From NCBI GenBank assembly GCA_018336035.1, contig JAGXRD010000104.1:28018-92017 (forward strand): a DNA stretch of 64,000 nucleotides, written 5' to 3'. A program made the position numbers and the translations under genes. The notes beneath the pieces are model-generated. The model did not search any database. It saw nothing but the letters and a program-made list of their open reading frames with translations, and was not told where the DNA came from. Shown piece by piece: positions 1-8,936 of the stretch. Each line of letters opens with the position of its first letter. Position 1 is the stretch's first letter. This stretch comes from Alphaproteobacteria bacterium (GTDB taxonomy: Bacteria; Pseudomonadota; Alphaproteobacteria; Ferrovibrionales; Ferrovibrionaceae).

Positions 1-2
1 GC

Positions 3-92
3 GGCCAGTTCGACACCCTGATGCAGGCGCTGCAAACCACCATCGCCGGGCTGCCTGCTGCGGCGGGCAGCACCATCGCCAACGATCTCTGA
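3..92 (+). CDS. C-terminal end of an unidentified protein (cut by window edge)
   Basis: An open frame enters from the left edge and ends at a TGA at 90-92, giving 29 residues ending in STIANDL. The composition (Ala, Thr, Gln, Leu) suggests a helical tail, but nothing identifies a family. It lies 205 bases upstream of the acetyl-CoA synthetase gene on the same strand. The intervening stretch shows no further gene and presumably holds the acs promoter. Confidence 0.5.
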   Translation, partial: GQFDTLMQALQTTIAGLPAAAGSTIANDL

Positions 93-297
93 TCCGTCGG
101 AATTTCGGCGCGCCCGCCAAGACTTAAGGCGAGAGCGGGCCTATGCTTTGGTCGAAAGCCGGGGTGGCCCGTCTTGTTCCAGCCCGGCCTTGCGGGCATC
201 ATTGCCGCCATTGGGGAAACGCCCGCCGGTTGCGGCGGCCAGAGCATATTCTGGCTGATCGGGCCGGCCGAAATTCTGTGGGAAGGGAGCCGACGTC

Positions 298-2241
<1,944 letters not shown>

Positions 2242-2267
2242 GCTTTCAGCGAAGCTGAACACGTCAA

Positions 2268-2302
2268 AGGGCGTCCGGAGCGATCCGGGCGCCTTTTTCT
2301 TT
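2268..2302 (+). terminator. Intrinsic terminator of acs
   Basis: A 10-bp stem pairs 2270-2279 (GGCGTCCGGA) with 2284-2293 (TCCGGGCGCC), including one G-T pair. The loop is GCGA and a T-rich run follows at 2294-2302. It sits 28 bases after the acs stop codon. Confidence 0.88.
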
Positions 2303-2313
2303 TGCGACTTCAC

Positions 2314-2404
2314 AAAAATGGGACCCCGGCTCTCCGCTTCGCTCCGGCCGGGGTGACGATAAACTTATACCGTCACCCCGGGCTTGACCCGGGGTCCCAT
2401 TTTT
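2314..2404. repeat. Pair of dispersed palindromic repeats, head to head
   Basis: Two related hairpin units face each other around an AT-rich centre (ATAAACTTATAC). The outer arms AAAAATGGGACCCCGG (2314-2329) and CCGGGGTCCCATTTTT (2389-2404) are perfect inverted copies. Each unit also folds on itself, the right one through CCCCGGGCTTGACCCGGGG. The same GGGCTTGACCC core recurs near 55.1 kb and 63.7-64.0 kb. The T run on either strand could make it a bidirectional terminator. Confidence 0.8.
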
Positions 2405-2494
2405 CTTCGAAGCTCTGCCGTATCCCGAATTTGTGGAACCCCCGACGCCGCTGAGCCTTTTCATAGGAGCGAAGCAATCAACGGAGGCATCACG

Positions 2495-2680
2495 ATGGCT
2501 GTCGAGTCGCAATACGGCCCGAAGGAACGCGCGGAATACGATACGAAGGAGCGCGTGGTGTCGACGCAGAAGGCGCGCAGCGGCATCGAACTGCACAGCA
2601 TGCGCTATGTGCTGGGCTTCGGCATCGCCGGCGTGGTGATCGCCTTCTTGCTGGCCTGGTATTTCATGTTCCGCGTTTAA
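2495..2680 (+). CDS. Small single-pass membrane protein
   Basis: This 61-residue protein has a charged N-terminal half (residues 1-37, rich in Lys, Glu and Arg) and one hydrophobic helix at about 38-59 (YVLGFGIAGVVIAFLLAWYF) that ends almost at the C-terminus. It looks like a tail-anchored or N-in inner-membrane peptide. The start is set by an ACGGAGG ribosome binding site at 2481-2487. Its last 17 bases overlap the 3' end of the convergent FUSC gene. I recognise no family, and function is unknown. Confidence 0.65.
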   Translation: MAVESQYGPKERAEYDTKERVVSTQKARSGIELHSMRYVLGFGIAGVVIAFLLAWYFMFRV

Positions 2681-4832
2681 CGGCATAGGGATTGGGCGCG
2701 ACCGACAGGCCGGCCGCCAGTTCGCTGATCTGGCGCGCCACGGTTTCAGCCTGCTGCAGGCGTTGCATCAGGGCCGCCACCATCTGCCATTGGTTTTCCG
2801 CCGCTGGTGACGCGGCGGCTTCGGCGGGGGGCGGCTCGACGTCGCCGCCCAGCAGGCCGATCAGCACCGGGCGATGCTGCGCCAGCAGCGCCTCTGCGGT
2901 AGTCGCATCGAGGTCGCGCCCGCGCATGCGCAGCAGCACATGCAGGGCGGCCAGTTGCGCCATCATGCGATAATTGGCCGAGAGGAAGGCCTGCAGCCGC
3001 GTGATATCGGTTTGATTGCTGCCCGGCTCATTGGCCAGCCGCTGCAGCGCGCCGGCGAAATCGGCACCGGCATCGAACAGGTCCTTGCGCGCCAGGCGAT
3101 AATTCTGCTCCGGCGGATTCCGTTTCAGCGCCTGCCGGGCATATTTGCGGCTGGCGCGCAGCAGCGCGGCACTCAACTGCGGCAGGTCCTGGCGCTCCCA
3201 GTAGGGCAGCAGGAAGCTGAACAAAGCGGCGATGGCCGCACCCAGGCCGGTATCCAGCAGGCGTTCGGCCAGCAGCGAACCGCCGGCCGGATTGAGGAAA
3301 TGCATCATCAGCAGCGCCATCACGCAGGCCGCGATTGACGTGATCAGATAGCGCACCGGCGCATAGGCATGTGCCAGCGCAATGCTGGCAAAATAGAGCG
3401 CGAGCAAAGCCGGCTGCGACAGCAGATGCAGCGCCAGGGCCGCCAGCACGCAGCCGATCAGGTTGCCGATCAGACGGTCTTTCTGGCGCTGGCGCGTCGC
3501 GCTGTAATTGGCGCGCATGATCACCGCCACGGTCAGCAGGATCCAGCTGCCATGGCTGAAATACCTGGTCAGCAGGGTGGCGAGCGCGAAGGCGCAGAGC
3601 ATCGCCGCCGTCAGCCGCAACGCGTAGCGGAAAATCGGCGAGCTGAGGCGCAGATGCCGGCGGATCAGGCGCAGGCGATATGGCCGTGGCGGCAGGAATT
3701 CATCCAGCTTGATCGCGCCCAGCAGCGCCTCGGCCGCGTCCGGCGCGCGGATCACCGATTGCAGCCGGTCGATGGCATCGACGGCATGGCCGATGCGGTC
3801 CAGCACGGCACGCAGTTCCAGCAGCGCGGCGCCATGTTCGGTGGCGGTATCGCTGCCCTCGTCCAGCGGGGCGACCTTTTCCAGCGTTTCGGCGATGGCG
3901 ACGAATTCATTGCGCGCGGCCTGCAGCGACGGGCTCGGCTGGCCGCTGCGGATTTCCTCGGCGATGTCGTCCACCAGCATGGCGATATGCAGGATGCCGA
4001 TGCGGATGCGGTTCAGCAGCGCGCCGCTGTCGCGCTGGGCGGAGAACTGGCGCTGCAGCAGCCAGTAGTCGGTCTGGCTCGACAGGATCGTCTCGAAGGC
4101 ATCCAGCGCCGCGATCAGGCCCGCCGCCATCTGGCGCTGCCGCACCGCCTGCATGTGGCGGAACAGCAGGTTGCGGGCGGCCTCCACACGCTCCATCAGC
4201 GTGACCTGGCGTTCGATCAGGTTGGCATAGCCGGCTTCGATGCCGATGCGGCTGTCATACAGCGCGGCCTTGGCGCGGATATAGTCGGCAAAAGCTTCCA
4301 GCGCGCCGGTCAGCGCGATCTGCTTATGCCGTTCCTCCAGCAGGTGGCTGGCGGCCAGCCCGAAGGCGGCATAGGCCACGGCGCCGGCAAAGACCAGCAG
4401 GGCATGATGCACCGCCGCCATACCGCCACCGATCTCGATGCCCAGTGCGAACACCACCGACAGGATCATCGACATGCACAGCGCCAGCGTGGTCTTGCCG
4501 TAGATGGTCAGCATCGCGCCGACGAAGCTGGTGATGGCGACGACCAAAGCCTGCAGCAGCGGCTCATGCCCGGTCAGGCCGATGGCCAATGTGGCCAGGC
4601 TGTCGAAGATGATGGCGATCAGGAAGGCGGCGCGTTTGTAGTCATGCGGTACCGGCGTGTCGACGATGCTGACGCAGGTGGCGCCCACCGCCACCACGGC
4701 AGCCGCAGCGGGCCCGAGCCAGAGCCCGGTCGCCAGCGCCACGATGGCGACGCCGGCCGCGGCGGTCGCGCCGCTCAGCAGCTGTTGCGCCGGCAGGGTG
4801 AAGATCGAGAAATGGAAATCGCGCGACATCAT
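2664..4832 (-). CDS. FUSC-family inner-membrane protein (YccS/AaeB-like exporter)
   Basis: The protein has 722 residues in two membrane blocks separated by a long soluble segment. The first block is near residues 12-140. The second is near 410-560 and contains the fusaric-acid-resistance signature HGSWILLTVAVIMRANYSAT followed by an Arg-rich RQRQKDRLIGN. Members of this family export aromatic acids or other amphipathic compounds, or are of unknown substrate. The start at 4832 (an ATGATG doublet) follows AGGATC and leaves the upstream acetyltransferase gene intact, 55 bases away. It may be the last gene of the regulator-acetyltransferase operon. Confidence 0.85.
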   Translation of the reverse strand: MMSRDFHFSIFTLPAQQLLSGATAAAGVAIVALATGLWLGPAAAAVVAVGATCVSIVDTPVPHDYKRAAFLIAIIFDSLATLAIGLTGHEPLLQALVVAITSFVGAMLTIYGKTTLALCMSMILSVVFALGIEIGGGMAAVHHALLVFAGAVAYAAFGLAASHLLEERHKQIALTGALEAFADYIRAKAALYDSRIGIEAGYANLIERQVTLMERVEAARNLLFRHMQAVRQRQMAAGLIAALDAFETILSSQTDYWLLQRQFSAQRDSGALLNRIRIGILHIAMLVDDIAEEIRSGQPSPSLQAARNEFVAIAETLEKVAPLDEGSDTATEHGAALLELRAVLDRIGHAVDAIDRLQSVIRAPDAAEALLGAIKLDEFLPPRPYRLRLIRRHLRLSSPIFRYALRLTAAMLCAFALATLLTRYFSHGSWILLTVAVIMRANYSATRQRQKDRLIGNLIGCVLAALALHLLSQPALLALYFASIALAHAYAPVRYLITSIAACVMALLMMHFLNPAGGSLLAERLLDTGLGAAIAALFSFLLPYWERQDLPQLSAALLRASRKYARQALKRNPPEQNYRLARKDLFDAGADFAGALQRLANEPGSNQTDITRLQAFLSANYRMMAQLAALHVLLRMRGRDLDATTAEALLAQHRPVLIGLLGGDVEPPPAEAAASPAAENQWQMVAALMQRLQQAETVARQISELAAGLSVAPNPYAVKRGT

Positions 4833-4887
4833 GCCGGGCGATCCTAGCGCGGGACGCGTCCGGCTGCGAGTAATCCGGCCTGCGAGA

Positions 4888-5409
4888 TCAGGCGAGCGGT
4901 TTGTAGAAAAACGCGCAGGGCTGCAGTGCCTTGCCGTCGGCGGACAGCGCATAGCCGGGCAGGATGCCCAGCAGGGTATAGCCCAGCGCGTGATACAGCG
5001 GTTCAGCGACACTGCCGTGTTCGGTGTCGAGCGTCAGCAGTGTCAGGCCGCGCCGCCGCGCCTCGGCTTCGGCCGCCTGCATCAGGCGGCGACCCAGTCC
5101 CTGCCGCCGTGCGTGGCTGTGGACCAGCAGCTTTTTCACATCGGCGCGGTGCTTCTGGTTTGGTGGCGTGTCCATGCCCAGCATCACGGTGCCGACGATG
5201 CTGCCGGCTTGGTCGCGCGCCACGAACAGCACGGCGCTGCCATCGCGCAGGGCCGGCAACTGGCGCTGCCAGAAGGCGCGGGCCTGGTCCATGGCGAAGG
5301 GCTGCAGGAAATTGACACTGGCGCCATGCTGCACGCTGTCGTGCAGGATCTCGGCCAGCGCTTCCAACTCGGCTTCGGCCGCCGCGGCATCCAGACTGGT
5401 AATGGTCAT
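4888..5409 (-). CDS. GNAT-family N-acetyltransferase
   Basis: This 173-residue protein carries the acetyl-CoA binding motif A at VKKLLVHSHARRQGLGRRLM (R-R-Q-G-L-G pyrophosphate loop), followed by a helix and a LYHALGYTLLG segment typical of GNAT domain ends. The N-terminal half is divergent and the substrate cannot be read. Its ATG overlaps the stop of the upstream pat-like gene by four bases, so the two are translationally coupled. Confidence 0.85.
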   Translation of the reverse strand: MTITSLDAAAAEAELEALAEILHDSVQHGASVNFLQPFAMDQARAFWQRQLPALRDGSAVLFVARDQAGSIVGTVMLGMDTPPNQKHRADVKKLLVHSHARRQGLGRRLMQAAEAEARRRGLTLLTLDTEHGSVAEPLYHALGYTLLGILPGYALSADGKALQPCAFFYKPLA

Positions 5410-5900
5410 GGCTGAAGCATCCTTTGCAGGAACACCAGATCGAGCCAGCGCTCGAATTTCCAGCCGGCCTCGCGGATCAGCCCGGCATGGCGATAACCCA
5501 GCTTTTCATGCAGGCGCAGGCTGGCGACGTTGTCGGCGGTGATCCCGGCGATCATGGTGCGCAACCCGCGCTCCGTCGCGATCTGCAGCAGCGGCGCCAG
5601 CAGCTGCGCACCGATGCCCTTGCCGCGGCTTTGCGGCGCGATGTAGATGGCGTTCTCCACCGTGTAGAGATAGGCCGGCCAGGGGCGGAACGGACCATAG
5701 CTGGCATAGCCCAGCACCGTGCCGGCGTCTTCCGCCACCAGCACCGGCAGGTTCTGCGCGGTCTTCATCTGCAGCCAGTCGATCTGCGCCTGCGGCTCGC
5801 GCGCCGTGTAATCGAACACAGCCGTGGTATTGAGCACGGCGTCGTTATAAATCGCGCGGATCGATTCCGCGTCTTCCAGCGTGGCATCACGAATCTTCAT
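5406..5900 (-). CDS. GNAT acetyltransferase of the phosphinothricin/methionine-sulfone type
   Basis: This 164-residue enzyme matches the Pat/MddA group. It opens with IRDATLEDAESIRAIYND, has the group-typical VFDYTAREP and YGPFRPWPAYLYTVENAIYI segments, and the acetyl-CoA loop SRGKGIGAQLL. It ends with the LRLHEKLGYRHAGLIREAGWKF pattern. Such enzymes acetylate small amino-acid analogues (phosphinothricin, methionine sulfoximine or sulfone) or serve detoxification. It overlaps both neighbours by four bases, forming a tight three-gene unit with the XRE-cupin regulator upstream and another GNAT downstream. Confidence 0.88.
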   Translation of the reverse strand: MKIRDATLEDAESIRAIYNDAVLNTTAVFDYTAREPQAQIDWLQMKTAQNLPVLVAEDAGTVLGYASYGPFRPWPAYLYTVENAIYIAPQSRGKGIGAQLLAPLLQIATERGLRTMIAGITADNVASLRLHEKLGYRHAGLIREAGWKFERWLDLVFLQRMLQP

Positions 5901-6472
5901 CGGGCTTTCCGTCGGGCAATGATCACGAGATAGCGGCAGGGCTCAGTGGTTTCGTTGGCGAAGACATGCGGCTGGTCCAGCGCACAATGCAGGCAGTCGC
6001 CGGCAGCAATATCGAAATGGTCGTCGCCGCTGCTGAACCGCAGCACGCCGCTGACGCCCAGGATATGCTGGTCATAGGCGCCGGATGGCAGCGCCGGATA
6101 GTCGATCTTCGCACCGGCCGGCAGGGTGGCCTGTACGATCTCGACGCTCGATCCGGTGCCGGCCGGGGTCACCGCGCGGCGCTCGAAACCGGTTTCCGGA
6201 TCGCGCCAGACGGGCTGCGCGGCGGCGGTCAGCAGCACCAGACTCTTGTCTTCCACGGCGGCCATCAGGCCCGACAGGGTGATGTCCAGACCGGCGCAGA
6301 GCCGGCCGAGCAGGGCCGCGGTCGGGCTGGCCTCACGGCGCTCGATCCGCGAGATCATCGCCTTGCTCACGCCGCTGCGCTCGGCCAGGTCGGCCAGCGA
6401 CAGCGCCAGCTCTTCGCGCCGGAGTTTCAGCCGGGCGGCGATGCGATCCTCGATATTGTCCGTCTCTATCAT
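5897..6472 (-). CDS. XRE-family regulator with C-terminal cupin sensor
   Basis: The protein has 191 residues. An N-terminal Cro/C1-type helix-turn-helix lies at about 10-66 (RREELALSLADLAERSGVSK then MISRIERREASPT), and a single-stranded beta-barrel cupin at about 110-188 (SGAYDQHILGVSGVLRF, DCLHCALDQPHVFAN). This architecture usually represses its own operon and neighbouring catabolic or detoxification genes, with the cupin sensing a small ligand. It is the first gene of the operon with two acetyltransferases and diverges from a third at 6557. Inverted repeats around its start codon are good operator candidates. Confidence 0.9.
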   Translation of the reverse strand: MIETDNIEDRIAARLKLRREELALSLADLAERSGVSKAMISRIERREASPTAALLGRLCAGLDITLSGLMAAVEDKSLVLLTAAAQPVWRDPETGFERRAVTPAGTGSSVEIVQATLPAGAKIDYPALPSGAYDQHILGVSGVLRFSSGDDHFDIAAGDCLHCALDQPHVFANETTEPCRYLVIIARRKAR

Positions 6473-6550
6473 GAGACAATCGTCTACTATCAGGGACGAT
6501 TACCGTCAAGCCAGGTTTCGGGTTTATATAACTGTTATACTGGTTATAAT
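6455..6550. promoter_or_regulatory. Divergent promoter region with inverted repeats
   Basis: Between the XRE-cupin start and the plus-strand acetyltransferase lies an inverted repeat AATCGTC (6478-6484) / GACGATT (6495-6501), spaced by 10 bases. A second dyad, ATTGTC (6455-6460) / GACAAT (6475-6480), overlaps the regulator's own first codons. A perfect TATAAT is at 6545-6550, only seven bases before the ATG at 6557, and TATACT is at 6536-6541. Autoregulation by the XRE-cupin protein is inferred from position. Confidence 0.5.
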
Positions 6551-6556
6551 GACGCC

Positions 6557-7135
6557 ATGACCAAGCTGACCTGTCATGCCCTGACACCCGACCGCTGGAG
6601 CGACCTTGCTGCGCTGTTCGGTGCCAACGGCGCCTGTGACGGCTGCTGGTGCATGTGGTGGCGGCATCAGCGGGGCGAGGATTATCAGAGCGCCAAGGGC
6701 GCCACCAATCGCCGCCGCTTCCAGAAGTTGGTGAAGGACGGGACTGCCCATGGCGCGCTGGCTTATGCAGACGGCGAGCCGGTCGGCTGGATTTCCTTTG
6801 ATCGCCGCACCGATTTCCACCGCCTGCAACGTGGCCGCACCATGCGCTGCGACGACGCGGACGAAGTCTGGTCGCTGCCCTGTTTCTTTGTGAAAGCGGG
6901 CTGGCGCAGTCGCGGCGTGGCCTCAGCCTTGCTCCGCTTCGCGATCAGGCATCTGCAGCATGAAGAGGGCGCCCGGATCCTGGAAGCCTATCCCGTGCAG
7001 ACCCTGCCCGATGGTAAGCGCTATCGCGCCGACGAGGCCTATACCGGCACGGTGGACCTGTTTGCCAAGGCTGGCTTCAAAGCAGTCGGCGCGCGCGATA
7101 ATCGCCGCCAGCGCATGCGCCTCACACTGGGGTGA
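6557..7135 (+). CDS. GNAT-family acetyltransferase
   Basis: The gene encodes 192 residues. The N-terminus contains a Cys/Trp-rich stretch GACDGCWCMWWRHQRGEDY seen in a subgroup of uncharacterised GNAT enzymes. The acetyl-CoA motif is VKAGWRSRGVASALLRFAI, and the C-terminus has the TGTVDLFAKAGFKAVG ending. The ATG at 6557 sits directly after a TATAAT, so the message may be nearly leaderless. It diverges from the regulator-acetyltransferase operon and is probably controlled from the same intergenic dyads. The substrate is unknown. Confidence 0.85.
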   Translation: MTKLTCHALTPDRWSDLAALFGANGACDGCWCMWWRHQRGEDYQSAKGATNRRRFQKLVKDGTAHGALAYADGEPVGWISFDRRTDFHRLQRGRTMRCDDADEVWSLPCFFVKAGWRSRGVASALLRFAIRHLQHEEGARILEAYPVQTLPDGKRYRADEAYTGTVDLFAKAGFKAVGARDNRRQRMRLTLG

Positions 7136-7182
7136 TATGGCCGCGGGATGGCGGTTGCCACCCCTTGTCCCCAGGCCGCATA

Positions 7183-7211
7183 TTGACTTTCCGCCTATAT
7201 GTACCCATTAT
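7183..7211 (+). promoter_or_regulatory. Sigma-70-like promoter of the small HTH-like gene
   Basis: TTGACT at 7183-7188 and CATTAT at 7206-7211 are separated by 17 bases. The ribosome binding site CCGGAGG and ATG follow within about 35 bases. Confidence 0.45.
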
Positions 7212-7243
7212 GTTCTTTTATCCTTTTGCTCCCGGAGGCCACG

Positions 7244-7498
7244 ATGTCCAGGATGCCGAATCAGGCCGGCCGCCGGAGCCGGCGCTATATCGACTGGCGG
7301 GAGGCCGCACAGATGCTGGCTGGAGGGCAGACACCTGCCGAGGCGGCAAAGGCGATCGGCATTTCCGAAGACCGGCTCATGCGCCATTTCGAAACCAGCC
7401 AGCATTTTCTCAGGCTCATTCTGCGGGCAGGCGAAAGCCGTCGCTGCCTCGCGCTGGCGCTGCAGGCCGGGCCGATGGAGGAGGATACGCCGGGATAA
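7244..7498 (+). CDS. Small basic protein with helix-turn-helix-like segment
   Basis: This 84-residue protein begins with a basic N-terminus (NQAGRRSRRYIDWREAAQ). It then has TPAEAAKAIGISEDRLMRHF, which reads like a resolvase/sigma-type HTH: an Ala-Ala pair, Gly-Ile-Ser turn and a recognition helix. The C-terminal half is basic and hydrophobic. The start is supported by CCGGAGG eight bases upstream. It is probably a small DNA-binding protein, but I recognise no named family. Its stop codon lies inside the first unit of a tandem repeat tract. Confidence 0.6.
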   Translation: MSRMPNQAGRRSRRYIDWREAAQMLAGGQTPAEAAKAIGISEDRLMRHFETSQHFLRLILRAGESRRCLALALQAGPMEEDTPG

Positions 7499-7596
7499 GC
7501 GTCGATAAGCGACGTTAGGCTCCAGGAGGCGTCGGTAAGCTGGATGCGCAAAATAAGCATCGAATAAGGGTCGAATAAGCATCGAATAAGGCTGGG
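7495..7596. repeat. Imperfect 11-bp tandem repeats (ATAAGCATCGA)
   Basis: Four contiguous units run from 7553 to 7596 (ATAAGCATCGA, ATAAGGGTCGA, ATAAGCATCGA, ATAAGGCTGGG). Two shorter related units, ATAAGCGTCG and ATAAGCGACG, occupy 7495-7514. Degenerate copies (TAGGCTCC, GTAAGCTGG) lie between. The tract occupies much of the 262-base gap before the sugar dehydrogenase gene. Confidence 0.75.
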
Positions 7597-7760
7597 GCAA
7601 CGCAGAGCAAACATCCCGCAACGGTGCGGCAAAGCGGGACGAAGCTGTCTGCGAGGGCGGCGAACAAACACAATTGATCCCGCTTAAACCAGTCGATCCT
7701 GTTCAAACTGCTGCCGGAGCTTATCTTTTTCACCATCGCGGATTTCGGAACGGAGCCATC

Positions 7761-8876
7761 ATGCGCAGAACTGCTTTCGGCATTGCTCTCTCGCTCGCCC
7801 TGTCGTTTGGAGCGGCCAGCGCGCAGACCCCGCAGACGATCCGCACACAGGATGTGTCGGTGCGTGCGGTGACGGTGGCCAGCGGCCTGGAGAATCCCTG
7901 GGGCTTCGCCTTCCTGCCCGATGGCCGCATTCTGGTGACCGAGCGGCCGGGTGCCATGCGCGTCGTCGACAAGGGCAAGGTCTCGCCGCCGCTCGGCAAT
8001 GTGCCGAAAGTGTTCGACAGCGGGCAGGGCGGGTTGCTGGATGTCACGCTTGATCCGGAATTTGCGCGCAACCGCGTTGTCTACTTCACGTATGCGGAAC
8101 CGGGCGAGGGAGGTGCCGGCACGGCGCTGGCCAGTGCGGTGTTCAACGAAACATCATTGAGTGATGTGAAAGTGCTGTTCCGCCAACAGCCGAAAATGTC
8201 GGGTGGCCTGCATTTCGGCAGCCGCGTGGTGGTGGGCCCCGACGGCAAGCTGTGGCTCGGTCTCGGCGAGCGCTATCGCCGCGATGAATCGCAGAATCTG
8301 AACAGCCATCTCGGCAAGGTGATCCGGCTGGAAAAAGATGGCCGCGTGCCCGCCGACAATCCTTTTGTCGGCCGCAGCGATGCACGACCGGAAATCTGGT
8401 CTTACGGCCATCGCAACATCCAGGGCATGGCGCGGCATCCGCAGACCGGCATCGTCTGGCTCAACGAGCATGGCGCGCAGGGCGGCGACGAGGTGAATAT
8501 TCCCGAGCGCGGCAAAAACTACGGCTGGCCGGTGATCACCCATGGCATCGATTATTCCGGCGCGAAGATCGGCATCGGCACATCGGCGCCGGGTATGGAG
8601 CAGCCACTGTTGCACTGGACGCCGTCGATCGCGCCAGCCGGCATGGCCTTTTACACCGGCGACAGGATTGCGGCCTGGCGTGGCAACCTGTTCGTGGGAT
8701 CGCTGAAATTCCGCACCCTGCATCGCGTGGTGCTGGACGGAACCCGCGTGGTGAAGCAGGAGCGGATCGAGCTGGGCGATAATATCCGCGATGTGCGCGA
8801 TGGGCCCGACGGTTTTCTGTATGTCGCGACCGACGATCCGCGCGGTCGCATCATCCGGCTCGAACCGGCCAATTAG
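7761..8876 (+). CDS. Periplasmic PQQ-dependent sugar dehydrogenase (YliI/soluble GDH family)
   Basis: The 371-residue product begins with a Sec signal peptide (RRTAFGIALSLALSFGAASA, cleavage near residue 22). A six-bladed beta-propeller of the glucose/sorbosone dehydrogenase family follows. Family hallmarks are ENPWGFAFLPDGRILVTER, the catalytic-His segment GGLHFGSRVVVGPDGKLW, RPEIWSYGHRNIQG and HGAQGGDEVNIP. It would oxidise aldoses with PQQ and Ca in the periplasm; the true substrate cannot be read. The start at 7761 is favoured over upstream in-frame codons because it begins the signal peptide and follows CGGAG. Confidence 0.9.
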   Translation: MRRTAFGIALSLALSFGAASAQTPQTIRTQDVSVRAVTVASGLENPWGFAFLPDGRILVTERPGAMRVVDKGKVSPPLGNVPKVFDSGQGGLLDVTLDPEFARNRVVYFTYAEPGEGGAGTALASAVFNETSLSDVKVLFRQQPKMSGGLHFGSRVVVGPDGKLWLGLGERYRRDESQNLNSHLGKVIRLEKDGRVPADNPFVGRSDARPEIWSYGHRNIQGMARHPQTGIVWLNEHGAQGGDEVNIPERGKNYGWPVITHGIDYSGAKIGIGTSAPGMEQPLLHWTPSIAPAGMAFYTGDRIAAWRGNLFVGSLKFRTLHRVVLDGTRVVKQERIELGDNIRDVRDGPDGFLYVATDDPRGRIIRLEPAN

Positions 8877-8880
8877 GCAT

Positions 8881-8918
8881 AAAAAAACCCGGCCCGGAAA
8901 ATCACTCCGGGCCGGGTT
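8881..8918 (-). terminator. Terminator between sugar dehydrogenase and dctM
   Basis: A 13-bp perfect stem pairs AACCCGGCCCGGA (8886-8898) with TCCGGGCCGGGTT (8906-8918). On the minus strand it is followed by seven T residues (the A run at 8881-8887), so it best serves the TRAP permease operon. It may also stop the plus-strand gene less efficiently. Confidence 0.85.
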
Positions 8919-8936
8919 GCTTGATCATGAGCCGGT

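Noticed and set aside
7495..7596. CRISPR array
   Set aside because: Units are 10-11 bases and contiguous, with no spacers and no cas genes nearby.
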